Position numbers and translations under genes: made by a program. Below the pieces are notes generated by a model. That model was not told the DNA's origin and searched no databases. It saw only the letters and a program-made list of their open reading frames with translations. A stretch of 8,275 nucleotides of DNA, from contig JBLHGU010000229.1 of NCBI GenBank assembly GCA_047615875.1, positions 1 to 8,275 on the forward strand, given 5' to 3'. Each line of letters starts with the position of its first letter. The stretch's first letter is position 1. The DNA is from JBLHGU01 sp047615875. Lineage in GTDB: Bacteria; Pseudomonadota; Gammaproteobacteria; Arenicellales; CAJQKF01. This document shows positions 1-7,729 of the stretch, in pieces.

Positions 1-526
1 CTTGCAATCTACCCCTCGCAGCGAACTCCCACTGAGCTTCTGTAGGAAGTGAACAGCCAAGCCAACTCGCATAAACACATGCATCATTATGCGATACATG
101 TATAACTGGATGATCTGGAATAGGGACTGATCCATCCCCTGCTGGATTTGACCAATCGACATCATTAACAAATTGCCACCATGGCGCGTGCTGCAGTCGA
201 TCTCCACCTTCGATAGCATCCATGCTAAATACAAAAGAACCACCGTTTCGCTTCGCATCACAGACATATCCTGTAGCTTTAACGAACTCTGCGAATTCTT
301 CATTGGACACGGCCGTTGGTGCAATAAAGTACCTGCTTAAGGCTGCCTCACGCACAGGTCCTTCGCCATCTTCCAGGTGGGGTGCATTGTCGCTACCCAT
401 GAGGAAACTTCCTGCTGGAATTTCAACCAGCGAGGGAGGTGACTGCCGCTGACCACTTGTATAATTCTGCGTAGAAGCTACCACATCATTTGATGTAGGC
501 ATGCAACAACTCTGTTGATCAGGCAT
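1..526 (-). CDS. Formylglycine-generating enzyme (SUMF1/FGE family), N-terminal part, cut by the window edge
   Basis: The protein reads MPDQQSCCMPTSNDVVAS and continues without a stop for 175 codons to the window edge. From about residue 35 it has the family hallmarks: VEIPAGSFLMGSD, then VSNEEFAEFVKATGY, NGGSFVF, APWWQFVNDVDW, HPVIHVSHNDACVYASW and finally LPTEAQWEFAARG. Known family members oxidise the cysteine of the C-x-P-S-R motif of type I sulfatases to formylglycine. The substrate here is presumably the adjacent sulfatase. The C-terminal active-site cysteines lie outside the window, so activity cannot be judged. The ATG at 524-526 overlaps the sulfatase TGA (519-521), which suggests translational coupling in one leftward operon. 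An AAGG lies directly before the ATG, too close for a good ribosome binding site. The next in-frame ATG (codon 9) has none either. Family assignment is firm; the exact start is less so. Confidence 0.9.
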   Translation of the reverse strand, partial: MPDQQSCCMPTSNDVVASTQNYTSGQRQSPPSLVEIPAGSFLMGSDNAPHLEDGEGPVREAALSRYFIAPTAVSNEEFAEFVKATGYVCDAKRNGGSFVFSMDAIEGGDRLQHAPWWQFVNDVDWSNPAGDGSVPIPDHPVIHVSHNDACVYASWLGCSLPTEAQWEFAARGRLQ

Positions 527-1646
527 CCTTATCTGCTGTGTATTCGTAAAACGGGTTCCAACCTTCGCCCCAGGACTCGCGCCAGAAATCAGCTCTTATG
601 GCATTCTGGACCGGTTGGCCGCCGTGCCATAAATCGGCTTTTTTTGCAGCATGTTGATCAAAGAATTTGTCGATTTTTGCGGCAAGCTCCGCTGCAATGG
701 ATGAGCACTCAGGATTATCAATCAGATTGCAGGTCTCATCCGGATCTTTCTGCACATCAAATAAAGCATCGCCCAATACTTCTTCAGGATGTTCGCTAAA
801 TCGTCGAAAATAAACCCACTGCGGCGTTCTTATAACTCGGGTTTCTTCTTGTTCTGAGAAGACTCCGTCTTCTCCCCAATTAGCAACCGGTTGATCAAGC
901 AACAAACCGGACAATGAACGACTGGTGTTATTAGGATCTTGCTGGATTCGTGTTCAATATCGAGATACTCCAGCACTGTGGCGAAAATATCTAAATTGGA
1001 CGTATGTAAGTCTGACACTCGACCTGGTTTGATATTACCGCGATGTGAGTAGATTAACGGTATAGAGTGAGTGGCGTAATGTAAGTTGCTAGGGAATGAC
1101 GCACCGCCATGCCCCCAAAAACCATGATGTCCCAGAGATAAGCCATGGTCAGCGGTAAAGATAAACAATGTATTATCAATCTGCTCCTTATCTTCGAGCA
1201 GGCCAACTAACTGCCCGACGCAATGATCAATTAACGTAACCTGAGCATAATAATTTCGTAAGGTTCGAAGATCATTAGGCGCCCGCAACATCATAGAAAA
1301 ATCTAGACCCTTACCACTTTTAGATTTTATGAGATCGTATCCTCGAACTGCTTCTGGGCTCAGGCCAACACGCGGAACACTGTCTATAGGACAGTCATCA
1401 TACAAATGACTAAAAGGATGCTCACCCTCCTCTGCAGTAGCCGGCCAGTGCCCGTAGGGAGATGGGTAAGGCAAGTAAGCAAAAAACGGTTGGTCGTCCG
1501 CACCCCGTATGAAGTCCATGGCCTTATCGGTAAAAAACTCTACTGACGGTCCATCATGCTGATAAACCGATCCGTTATCAAAAATACGATTATGGTAGAA
1601 CGATCTAACATGACCATCTTCCATGGTAACCCAACTGTCCCAAAAC
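519..1646 (-). pseudogene. Type I (S1 family) sulfatase, 5'-truncated and frameshifted
   Basis: Two overlapping reading frames together make the C-terminal two thirds of an arylsulfatase-type sulfatase. The upstream frame (codon 1624 down to about 944) contains FYHNRIFDNGSVYQHDG, FFTDKAMDFI, PFFAYLPYPSPYGHWP, and the metal-binding segment FTADHGLSLGHHGFWGHGG. It then reaches LHTSNLDIFATVLEYLDIEH. The family pattern resumes in a second frame with RSLSGLLLD, EDGVFSEQEETRVI, WVYFRRFSEHPEE, and ALFDVQKDPDETCNLID, ending in TGA at 519-521. One missing base near 943-945 (a C in the GAATCC run on the coding strand) would join them as HESQQDPNNTSRSLSG. Similarity continues upstream of the ATG at 1624 (FWDSWVT) to about 1646, where transposase sequence begins. 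The N-terminal half with the C-x-P-S-R cysteine is therefore absent. The gene cannot make an active sulfatase. The frameshift could be a sequencing error, but the 5' truncation could not. Confidence 0.87.
943..945 (-). other. Probable one-base frameshift in the sulfatase
   Basis: Sulfatase similarity switches frame here. Adding one C to the GAATCC stretch on the coding strand restores a continuous family-like sequence (EHESQQDPNNTSRS). Downstream of this point the first frame gives non-sulfatase sequence until its stop at 830. The exact base is uncertain within a few positions. Confidence 0.7.
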
Positions 1647-4281
1647 GTAGGATAAACAGTGATTTGATGATTTAGCCAAAGGCCTTCAGTGTCTGATAAA
1701 GCGCGTGTTGCCGTGAATAGGAGTTGAGACGGCGGAAAATATCAGATGCTGTGTTTTCCTTGAGTTTGATGGTGGTTACGAGGCGTAGCAAGTCATCCCA
1801 GTTCTCACGGAGCAGATTCTCATAGATGGTTTTATCCGGTGCTATTTTCCAATCTGAACTTGCTCGGCTTTTGGGGCGGAAGATGTACAGCGTCTGCTTG
1901 CCAACTCCCTTGATACGTGGAGCAAAGGAAAATCCCAGCAGGTGGGTCAGTCCGAAGATAGCCTCGGTGTAACCGTGCGTATCAGTCGAGTGAATATCAC
2001 TCTTAACCACATCGTTGTGCATCAACCCATCAATCACATAAGCACTTTCCCGGTCAGAAGCACTGATCATCAACGAATGCCACAAAAAATGGCGTTCATC
2101 TACGAAGGTATAGGCACTCACTCCCTGACCCTGCCCAAAATACTTAAAGGAACGGCTAGCATGGAGGGATTCACCCCGGACTTCGAATTTCTGGCCATCA
2201 CTGGAGGTATGGAGTTTATCAGTCGCCCGCCGATATAGATTGGGAAGTTCCATCTGATCCATCATTTTCAACACCTGGTTATTAGCAGCCCGGATATTGT
2301 CGAGCGAAAAGCGCCAGTTCACGGTGTTTTCCAGCTCATTTTCTGTCATACGTGAAGAAATTCGTGCCATCTTCCGGACACCGATACCACAGCCTAGTCC
2401 CATAATCCCGACCAGCAATGCTGGTCGTGAAACCGTTTGTGGCGTATGGGTTTGCTGCCAATGCTCAAAGGTTTTTAGCACCTGGCAATGCCGGTCAACG
2501 GTATCCAGTACCTGAGCCAGTGGCACATCCTGCTGCCGGGGGAATAATTCTTGTAATGGGTCGGTTTCACTGGCATCTAGTGCCGGCGTTTTGATATGGA
2601 AAGAGCCATCATTGCGGATGGTTAAGTATGGATTATTTTCAATGCCAGCATTCGTGGCCTGATAGTGTTGGTACAATGCGGCATCCAGTGTTTTGAGTAA
2701 GGGTTCAGGATCAGATAATTCTGTTAATCCGGCCCGTTTTAGTAGTCTTTGTTTATCCCGCTCCCAACGTTCACGATTGATCATATAGCTGTCCATCGGA
2801 CGGTATTTATAGGATTGCCTGAGGTTGAGATGACCAGATTTGATGGCCGCTGACACGTACTGAAACAGGAACACTTTGTACAGAGAGGTTCTGAACGTAT
2901 TGCCATCACCGGTCAACGCTTTGCACTCATCAGCATCCAGAAAGTCAGTCGGTGCTTTGCCGCTAATAACACCGTCACAGCTTTTGAAATAACTGATAGC
3001 TTCCATTAACTGATCAGCTTGGCCGGCAGGTTCAAAGGTCAAAGATTTCAGGATGGGACTGAGGCGGTGTTGTAGCCGCACTGAATGCTTTTCCAGAATG
3101 TCGTACCAAGCCTGGGCTTGGCCTGCCTGCTGTAAACCAGTTTTCAATTGCTCAAAGGATTCTGTTTTACCTTGTTCCAGTAAGGCTCTGATTTGGGCGA
3201 CTTTCAGGGTATCAGATAGGGAAGCATTGTCGGTCAGACTGCGTATCTCTCGGATCAGGCCAAACACAGCGGTATCCATCTCATCGACGACAGCTTTCAG
3301 TTGTTGGTTTTGTGCTTTGCGGTATTCAAACAAATGTTTCTTGTGTTCCCGGGTAACCGTTGTCTAGAAAGTTGCCATCACACTCAACAATATATCGAGC
3401 AGATTGTCCTGAGTGCGGAAGAATTGGTGAACAATAAAGGCCGTGGCGTGGATATAGCGGTCATTGTCTTCACGTCTTTGTATCTGGAATATTTCAGATC
3501 TCAGGACACTACCTGAAAAGTAACGAATTCCAGCATGGCCCAGTTCAAGAGTAGCTAAAATAGCTTCCAGGCGCCTGTACAGTATTGATAGGGTGTCAAA
3601 ATCCGTAATAGATTCCTTTACCCGAGAGGGTTTTGTGGATTGTGATAATTTTTTGAGTACAGTCAGTCGGTACCGGTTTTGGTCGCCTGATGTGGTAAAT
3701 AAATCATCCAGTAGGTGGCGTGTTTCATTGGTGAGGTGGGTATTCATCGACGTGACCAGGCTGGATTTATGTGACTGCATCCTGGATCGAATCAGCTCAG
3801 TTAGCACCCATGATTTTGGCACCTGTAAGCGTTTTTGAATGAGGAAATCAATACAACGGTTAAGGATCAAACTGGGCTTTAGGTAGGTTTTAACCATCGT
3901 ATTGATCTCAGTGACAAGAGTTGATTTAGCCGTCTTGTCAAAAGGCTAAAAACCATAAAATGCCAGAATGATTTTTTGATGTCTCTGTCGAGTGCGATCA
4001 GGATAGTCTAGCGTCGAAATATTATCTGCGGCTAACTGCTTAGAGACATACGTAATATCACGGGGATGATAATCAACAGGAGAAAAAAAGCGCTTTGTTG
4101 CTTTGAAGTAGCCGCAACCTATAAGAAAACATACCTGGCTGACCGGGTGACGAAAGTTATTAGCCATGACCAGTAAGGGTTTTGCAAAATCGAAAAATTG
4201 TTTACGCTCAAGATGATTGAACAAAGGAGGCGTATCGAATACAGCCTGTTCTGCTGTGCTCAGAATTTTCATGCGTGCCAT
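1645..4281 (-). pseudogene. tnpA: Tn3-family transposase TnpA, three nonsense codons and missing C-terminus
   Basis: One frame runs for 879 codons from ATG at 4281 (MARMKILSTAEQAVFDTPP). It has the DUF4158-type N-terminal domain, a middle helical region, and then the DDE transposase core. The first catalytic Asp is in SSDGQ (about residue 695) and the second in STDTHGYTEAIFGLTHLLG (about 767). Those positions fit Tn3-type enzymes of roughly 990-1000 residues. The frame is interrupted by TAG at 3946-3948 (codon 112), TAG at 3364-3366 (codon 306) and TAA at 1672-1674 (codon 870). Homology continues across each stop: YGF*PFDKTAKSTL, VMATF*TTVTREHKKHLFEY and LKAFG*IIKSLFILR. No frameshift is needed. 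After LFILR (about 1645) the sequence becomes sulfatase. The last ~110-120 residues, including the catalytic Glu, are therefore gone, along with the transposon end beyond them. The gene is divergent from the resolvase, as in Tn3. It cannot make a functional transposase. Confidence 0.92.
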
Positions 4282-4431
4282 AGACTAGCTCTGGAAAATG
4301 GTTATTGTTTAAACGTTCGTTTAAAGAATTAGGTATATTCTATGAATTACACTGCATAAACAATAATTATAATTGTCGTATTATTGGTATAATAGTGTTT
4401 TCATCTACTACCATCTTGAGCAACTGATCTC
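4282..4431. promoter_or_regulatory. Probable res site and divergent promoters between tnpA and tnpR
   Basis: In Tn3-type elements the resolvase binds subsites between the divergent genes, and so also represses them. This 150-bp AT-rich gap holds several dyads of the right kind. A perfect 8-bp palindrome arm pair, TTTAAACG-TT-CGTTTAAA, lies at 4308-4325. An imperfect 26-bp dyad at 4374-4399 has a half-site TGTCGTATTAT resembling known resolvase half-sites, with the partner ATAATAGTGTT. A perfect TATAAT at 4388-4393 inside that dyad could be the resolvase -10 box; no good -35 box was seen. Subsite boundaries are inferred. Confidence 0.55.
4308..4325. repeat. Perfect palindrome TTTAAACG-TT-CGTTTAAA
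   Basis: Two 8-base arms are separated by TT, 27 bp upstream of the transposase ATG. It is a candidate resolvase crossover subsite or a repressor operator for the transposase promoter. Its function is not shown by the sequence. Confidence 0.6.
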
Positions 4432-5067
4432 GTGCCGCCAATCCTCCCTAAAACAATTGGCTATCTTCGGGTCTCGACCGTTGGCCAGGACGTTCAGAAA
4501 AATAAGGCAGATATCCTATCTCTAGCGAATCAGAAAAATTTAGGCCAAGTGCTGTTTGTTGAAGAAACGGCTTCAGGTAGAATTTCCTGGAAGAAACGAA
4601 AAATTGCCGATGTAATGGAAGCGGCGAATACCGGAGATAGCATCATAGTAAGTGAGCTATCGCGCCTGGGACGATCCATGCTCGAGTGTATGGAAATACT
4701 TTCAATCGCTCTCGAGCGAAAGATAAACATCTATGCAATAAAAGGTAACTGGCAACTCGACCAAAGCATCCAGAGTAAAATCGTGGCCATGGCTTTTTCG
4801 ATGGCCGCTGAAATAGAACGAGACTTAATCTCCCAGCGCACTAAAGAAGCATTACGTGCCAGAAAAGCGGCAGGCCTGCCGCTTGGCAGGCCCAAGGGGC
4901 CAGGTAAGAGTAAGCTCGATCCATTCCGTGTTGAGATCGAAGCCTTGCTTGCAAATGGCTCAACCCAGAAATTCATTGCTACTCGCTATAAAACAACCGA
5001 GGCCAACTTACATAACTGGATGCAGAAAAGAAACATATTAAACACAAGAAATCAGGCTCTCACGTGA
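4432..5067 (+). CDS. tnpR: Serine recombinase, Tn3-type resolvase
   Basis: This 211-residue protein has the resolvase/invertase fold signature. YLRVSTVGQD holds the catalytic Ser15 with Arg13. ETASGRISWKKRKIADVME and then SELSRLGRSMLECMEIL carry the active-site Arg78 and Arg81. The long helix follows (residues ~114-140, MAAEIERDLISQRTKEALRA), then GRPKGPGKSKLD and a helix-turn-helix DNA-binding domain (about 165-205). The length is close to the usual 185-215. All key residues are present, so it is probably functional. It would resolve transposition cointegrates at the adjacent res region and repress both transposon genes. The start is GTG; an in-frame TGA at 4417-4419 rules out extension, and there is no clear ribosome binding site. 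The last 11 codons belong to a repeat that recurs at 8177. Confidence 0.93.
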   Translation: MPPILPKTIGYLRVSTVGQDVQKNKADILSLANQKNLGQVLFVEETASGRISWKKRKIADVMEAANTGDSIIVSELSRLGRSMLECMEILSIALERKINIYAIKGNWQLDQSIQSKIVAMAFSMAAEIERDLISQRTKEALRARKAAGLPLGRPKGPGKSKLDPFRVEIEALLANGSTQKFIATRYKTTEANLHNWMQKRNILNTRNQALT

Positions 5068-5132
5068 ATATTGCCTATCTCAACCCACATAACAGCCTAA
5101 ATATGAACGTGAGAAACCATCAAATTCCTATG
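5034..5132 (+). repeat. 99-bp perfect direct repeat, copy 1 (tnpR 3' end and trailer)
   Basis: Sequence starting CATATTAAACACAAGAAATC and ending AAATTCCTATG is identical at 8177-8275. It covers the last 11 resolvase codons with the stop and about 65 bp of trailer, running into the inner edge of the terminal inverted repeat. The base before it differs between copies (A versus C). Confidence 0.95.
5059..5113. repeat. Imperfect inverted repeat spanning the tnpR stop codon
   Basis: Arms CTCACGTGAATAT (5059-5071) and ATATGAACGTGAG (5101-5113) pair at 11 of 13 positions around a 29-nt loop. The left arm contains the TGA stop. It could act as a transcript-end hairpin, but no T-run follows. The same structure is kept in the second copy at 8202-8256. 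Confidence 0.6.
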
Positions 5133-5165
5133 GCGCATTACGTACCTTTGTTGGGATAGACCCAA
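5129..5165. repeat. Tn3-type terminal inverted repeat, right end (IRR)
   Basis: Read inward from the outside, it begins TTGGGTCTATC, has a variable five bases, then AAAGGTACGTAA, and ends CCATA at the inner edge. It matches the inverted partner at 8144-8180 at 30 of 37 positions. The length of about 37-38 bp, the outer GGGTC and the inner ACGTAA fit the Tn3 family. It lies 60 bp past the resolvase stop, where the transposon end is expected. Confidence 0.78.
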
Positions 5166-5232
5166 TAGTGGCCACGACCCGATCTATGGTTGGGGACTCG
5201 TCAATATGGCAGGCCTTTGCGAGAAGCCGTGA
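5166..5232 (+). pseudogene. C-terminal remnant of a probable subtilase (S8 peptidase)
   Basis: Directly outside the transposon end, a short open frame reads SGHDPIYGWGLVNMAGLCEKP and stops with TGA at 5230-5232. The YGWGLVN motif after a Gly/His-Asp pair resembles the conserved end of subtilisin-like catalytic domains (G-x-D-x-x-Y-G-x-G-L-V-N). I infer that the transposon, or a deletion beside it, removed the rest of the gene. It is only 22 codons, so chance similarity cannot be excluded. If real, the protease gene was immediately upstream of, and co-directional with, the secreted-protein gene at 5324. Confidence 0.45.
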
Positions 5233-5323
5233 AATACAAGGCTGAAAGCCAAATTTGTTTAAACCGAACTTATCCGTTAACCGACTCACAACAATAAACA
5301 CATCGAATTGGGGCTAATCAAAA

Positions 5324-7666
5324 GTGCGAATTATTACTCTTCTGGTATTCATGAGTCTTTCATCCACTATTTTTGCCCAGCCAGTACAGACGGGAACCCA
5401 AACTTTTATAGCAATAGATGGCGAGAGAAATTTACTCCCCAATATTCATTTGAGGCTCAGAAATATGTCTACGAGCACCACTTCTAACTATAGAACAGAC
5501 CAGAATGGTCAAGTCGAAATTCCTTTTCTATGGGCTGGCCATTTCTTTAGCGCAAGTATGTCTGCCCCTAATAGAACATTTCAGACCTCCGGTGAACATG
5601 GGCCCACGGGCAATCTCGTGTTTGTAGGGCAGCGTGGTGAAAGAGAGCGGACATTCATCGATATTGCGGAAAACCTGCCTGGCCTCGATCACCCATACCG
5701 GGTCCGGATGCACGTGCAACATGAAAACGATCCTGGCGCCACAGTGATTTTAACCAACCTCACTACCGGGGCTGTTAACCGATTTGGTGTTGCGCGCAAT
5801 CAACCACAGCCCAATTTTGTCTTCAACAATCTCGAGTTTGAAAGTAATTATCAGGTTCAAATTGAGTCAGACAACCAAACCTACGTATACTCTAGTGGTT
5901 TTCAGATTGCCGCTTCTCGCATATTTAGATTCACCACCCCAAATAGAGCGCGGGTAGCTACTTTCAATTTGTTCAACCCAAATTTCTATCCTATTTTTCA
6001 CCCGGTACCAGCCGAAGTGTTACTGCTGCTGCCAGGGCATAGTTTATTATTTGGCTCTATAACACATAATAATTTTGGAGTGGATCATAGCGTTCAGATT
6101 GAGGGAATTGATAATGGCTATCGTGCGGTTGTCGAGACTTCAGATCGCGGCGCTTTCAGATTCACAGAAGTGCCACTGGGAACTTACCGGGTTACCCCTC
6201 AGGCTCACCCTGAGTATGCGTTTGAGCCTGCTTCAAGATTGGTAGAACTTCAGCTAGAAGACCCACTAATAGATGGTCTCATTTTTCGCGCCACTGTTAG
6301 AGGTGGGCAGATAGTTGGTGCGGTAACCGGTGATTGCATCGCAGCTGGATTGGCGGGAAACGCGGGTGGCTGCAACCCCGGAGTAGTCCAACCCTTTCCG
6401 ACACCAAGAGCACGCGTGCATATCAGTTCTTGCAGCAGTGATAACCCGGCAGATTGCAGGCCGATCGGTCCTGCTATTGGCTCCTCAACAGTTCAGGCCG
6501 GGATGAATGGTCAGTTTGCAACGTCGCACTTACCCTCGGGGTTATATCAGGTAGTGGTAGATACTGACCTTGCCGCCTTAGGCACTGTGTATGACGACGG
6601 AGTAGTGCCAGGATTTCGTATTGAATGGGGCGCCATTCGACCCAACGGTCAGGTGGAATGGGGCGCTGTTCGACACCTGGTATTTGTGCAGAATCAATCA
6701 CAACGAAACTGGAATTTTCGATGGCGTCTAGTATCAACAGACCGACGTCGACGAGGGTTGAGGGCAGAGTCGCCAGAGCCTGAGTCTGAATCTAATTCCG
6801 GGTTTGGTGCCAAGGCGACCAAGTTCAAAGTTAATCCTCAACCGGGGCAAAAACTAAATTTGCAAAAGAGTTTCGGGCTCGCGAAGAACAATGACGATCA
6901 AACTAAAGCCCCGCGCTTGAAACCGATAGAAAAGCCTGGCTCCAATGTCGCATTGAAGGTTAAGAAACCCATATATGTGCCGCTCAAACCAAACCTGAAA
7001 ACCAGCGTAGTAATTAACAACCCTGCTGGCTCTGTGAAAGTGGCGAAATTGCCTACTGCTAACAAAATTGGCCTGGCAAAGAAGCTAAGCATCAGCTCTG
7101 CAATTGGGCCCAAGGCAATATTGAAACTCGATCTCAAGGGAACCAAGTCAACCGCTAAAACTGGGGATAACCTGATATTTGATGGTGCTATACATAATGT
7201 TGGCAGAGGTACAGCCAAACAGGTGAACTGGTATCTGGCAGGCAAAGTCAGCGGTATGCCTGGTCGCAACGATAAACTTCAAAAGGGAGTAATCAAGCCC
7301 CTCAAAGGAACCAGTCGTAAGTATTTAAAAGTGAAGTTCAACGCATCTAAAGCGGGCAAATGGAATTTGCGATTATGTGCTGAGCATCATTCAACTACCG
7401 CTACCAATCGTGCCAAGCACTTGTGCTCTAACGTCATATCGTTAGTGATCAATGAACCACCTAAGCTGAAGACCATTGCGAAACCGAAGCAACAGCCGAG
7501 CCTGAATCAGCTAAAGCTGAAACCCAAGTCTGTGTCCAGTCAGAAGGTTAAAGCAACTACTACGCAACCTGACAAAAAGACCAAGAATGACCAGCATTCC
7601 AAACAGCCAAATCTGCTGCTAAAGCCTGGTTCTAGTGCTAGTTCTAAGAAAAAAGTCATCAAGTAG
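5324..7666 (+). CDS. Large secreted protein with carboxypeptidase-regulatory-like and CARDB-like beta-sandwich domains
   Basis: The 780-residue product has a Sec signal peptide (MRIITLLVFMSLSSTIFA, likely cut before QP), so it is exported. The N-terminal half looks like a string of beta-sandwich modules of the carboxypeptidase-regulatory/Cna-B kind. Each has a polar turn and a PxGxYxV-type strand: TDQNGQVEIPF (about 58-68), SDRGAFRFTEVPLGTYRV (273-290) and MNGQFATSHLPSGLYQVVV (394-412). The third carries a loop with four cysteines (338, 350, 370, 378). An Arg-rich stretch (DRRRRGLR, 473-480) and an acidic patch lead into a Lys/Pro-rich region. A CARDB-like domain follows (about 597-710; DGAIHNVGRGTAKQVNWYLAG, Cys685 and Cys701), then a very basic low-complexity tail ending KKKVIK. 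There is no catalytic motif or membrane anchor. The start is GTG, with TTGGGG 10 nt upstream; the signal peptide supports this start. Function is unknown; adhesion, binding or matrix roles are guesses. Confidence 0.85.
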   Translation: MRIITLLVFMSLSSTIFAQPVQTGTQTFIAIDGERNLLPNIHLRLRNMSTSTTSNYRTDQNGQVEIPFLWAGHFFSASMSAPNRTFQTSGEHGPTGNLVFVGQRGERERTFIDIAENLPGLDHPYRVRMHVQHENDPGATVILTNLTTGAVNRFGVARNQPQPNFVFNNLEFESNYQVQIESDNQTYVYSSGFQIAASRIFRFTTPNRARVATFNLFNPNFYPIFHPVPAEVLLLLPGHSLLFGSITHNNFGVDHSVQIEGIDNGYRAVVETSDRGAFRFTEVPLGTYRVTPQAHPEYAFEPASRLVELQLEDPLIDGLIFRATVRGGQIVGAVTGDCIAAGLAGNAGGCNPGVVQPFPTPRARVHISSCSSDNPADCRPIGPAIGSSTVQAGMNGQFATSHLPSGLYQVVVDTDLAALGTVYDDGVVPGFRIEWGAIRPNGQVEWGAVRHLVFVQNQSQRNWNFRWRLVSTDRRRRGLRAESPEPESESNSGFGAKATKFKVNPQPGQKLNLQKSFGLAKNNDDQTKAPRLKPIEKPGSNVALKVKKPIYVPLKPNLKTSVVINNPAGSVKVAKLPTANKIGLAKKLSISSAIGPKAILKLDLKGTKSTAKTGDNLIFDGAIHNVGRGTAKQVNWYLAGKVSGMPGRNDKLQKGVIKPLKGTSRKYLKVKFNASKAGKWNLRLCAEHHSTTATNRAKHLCSNVISLVINEPPKLKTIAKPKQQPSLNQLKLKPKSVSSQKVKATTTQPDKKTKNDQHSKQPNLLLKPGSSASSKKKVIK
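6623..6675 (+). repeat. Short internal duplication in the secreted-protein gene
   Basis: Two 20-bp near-copies starting GAATGGGGCGC (6623-6642 and 6656-6675, 33 bp apart) encode EWGAIRP and EWGAVRH, joined by NGQV. This is a local tandem duplication just before the Arg-rich linker of the protein. Confidence 0.6.
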
Positions 7667-7712
7667 GTCCAGGGTAACCTAAGAGGCACAGCGCTTTTTC
7701 CGATTGAAGGGG

Positions 7713-7729
7713 TTACCTGCCCCAGGTAA
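7713..7729 (+). repeat. Stem-loop TTACCTG-CCC-CAGGTAA downstream of the secreted-protein gene
   Basis: A perfect 7-bp stem with a 3-nt loop lies 46 bp after the stop codon. A GGTAACC at 7673-7679 could pair with GGTTACC at 7711-7717 as an alternative fold. It may stabilise or end the transcript, but there is no T-run. Confidence 0.5.

Larger units (their letters stand above)
1645..5165. mobile_element. Remnant of a Tn3-family transposon (tnpA - res - tnpR - right terminal repeat)
   Basis: The unit has the Tn3 layout: a leftward transposase, a short AT-rich intergenic region, a rightward resolvase, and a terminal inverted repeat about 60 bp past the resolvase stop (5129-5165). The left terminal repeat, expected beyond the transposase 3' end, is absent because the transposase breaks off into sulfatase sequence near 1645. 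With a dead transposase and only one end, it is immobile by itself. The right end could still be recognised by a related transposase. Confidence 0.83.

Noticed and set aside
222..452. Plus-strand frame opposite the formylglycine-generating enzyme
   Set aside because: It is antisense to a clearly recognised protein family on the minus strand.
5034..5132. The 99-bp repeat as a target-site duplication
   Set aside because: Tn3-family elements make 5-bp duplications, and the repeat is resolvase coding sequence plus trailer inside the transposon, not host target.
5241..5260. GGCT-GAA-AGCC hairpin followed by an AT-rich run as a terminator of the subtilase remnant
   Set aside because: The stem is only 4 bp and the following AAATTTGTTT is not a clean T-run.
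6898..7269. A 123-codon minus-strand frame under the secreted-protein gene
   Set aside because: It lies entirely antisense to the 780-residue protein, in its Lys/Pro-rich region, where biased codons leave the opposite strand open.
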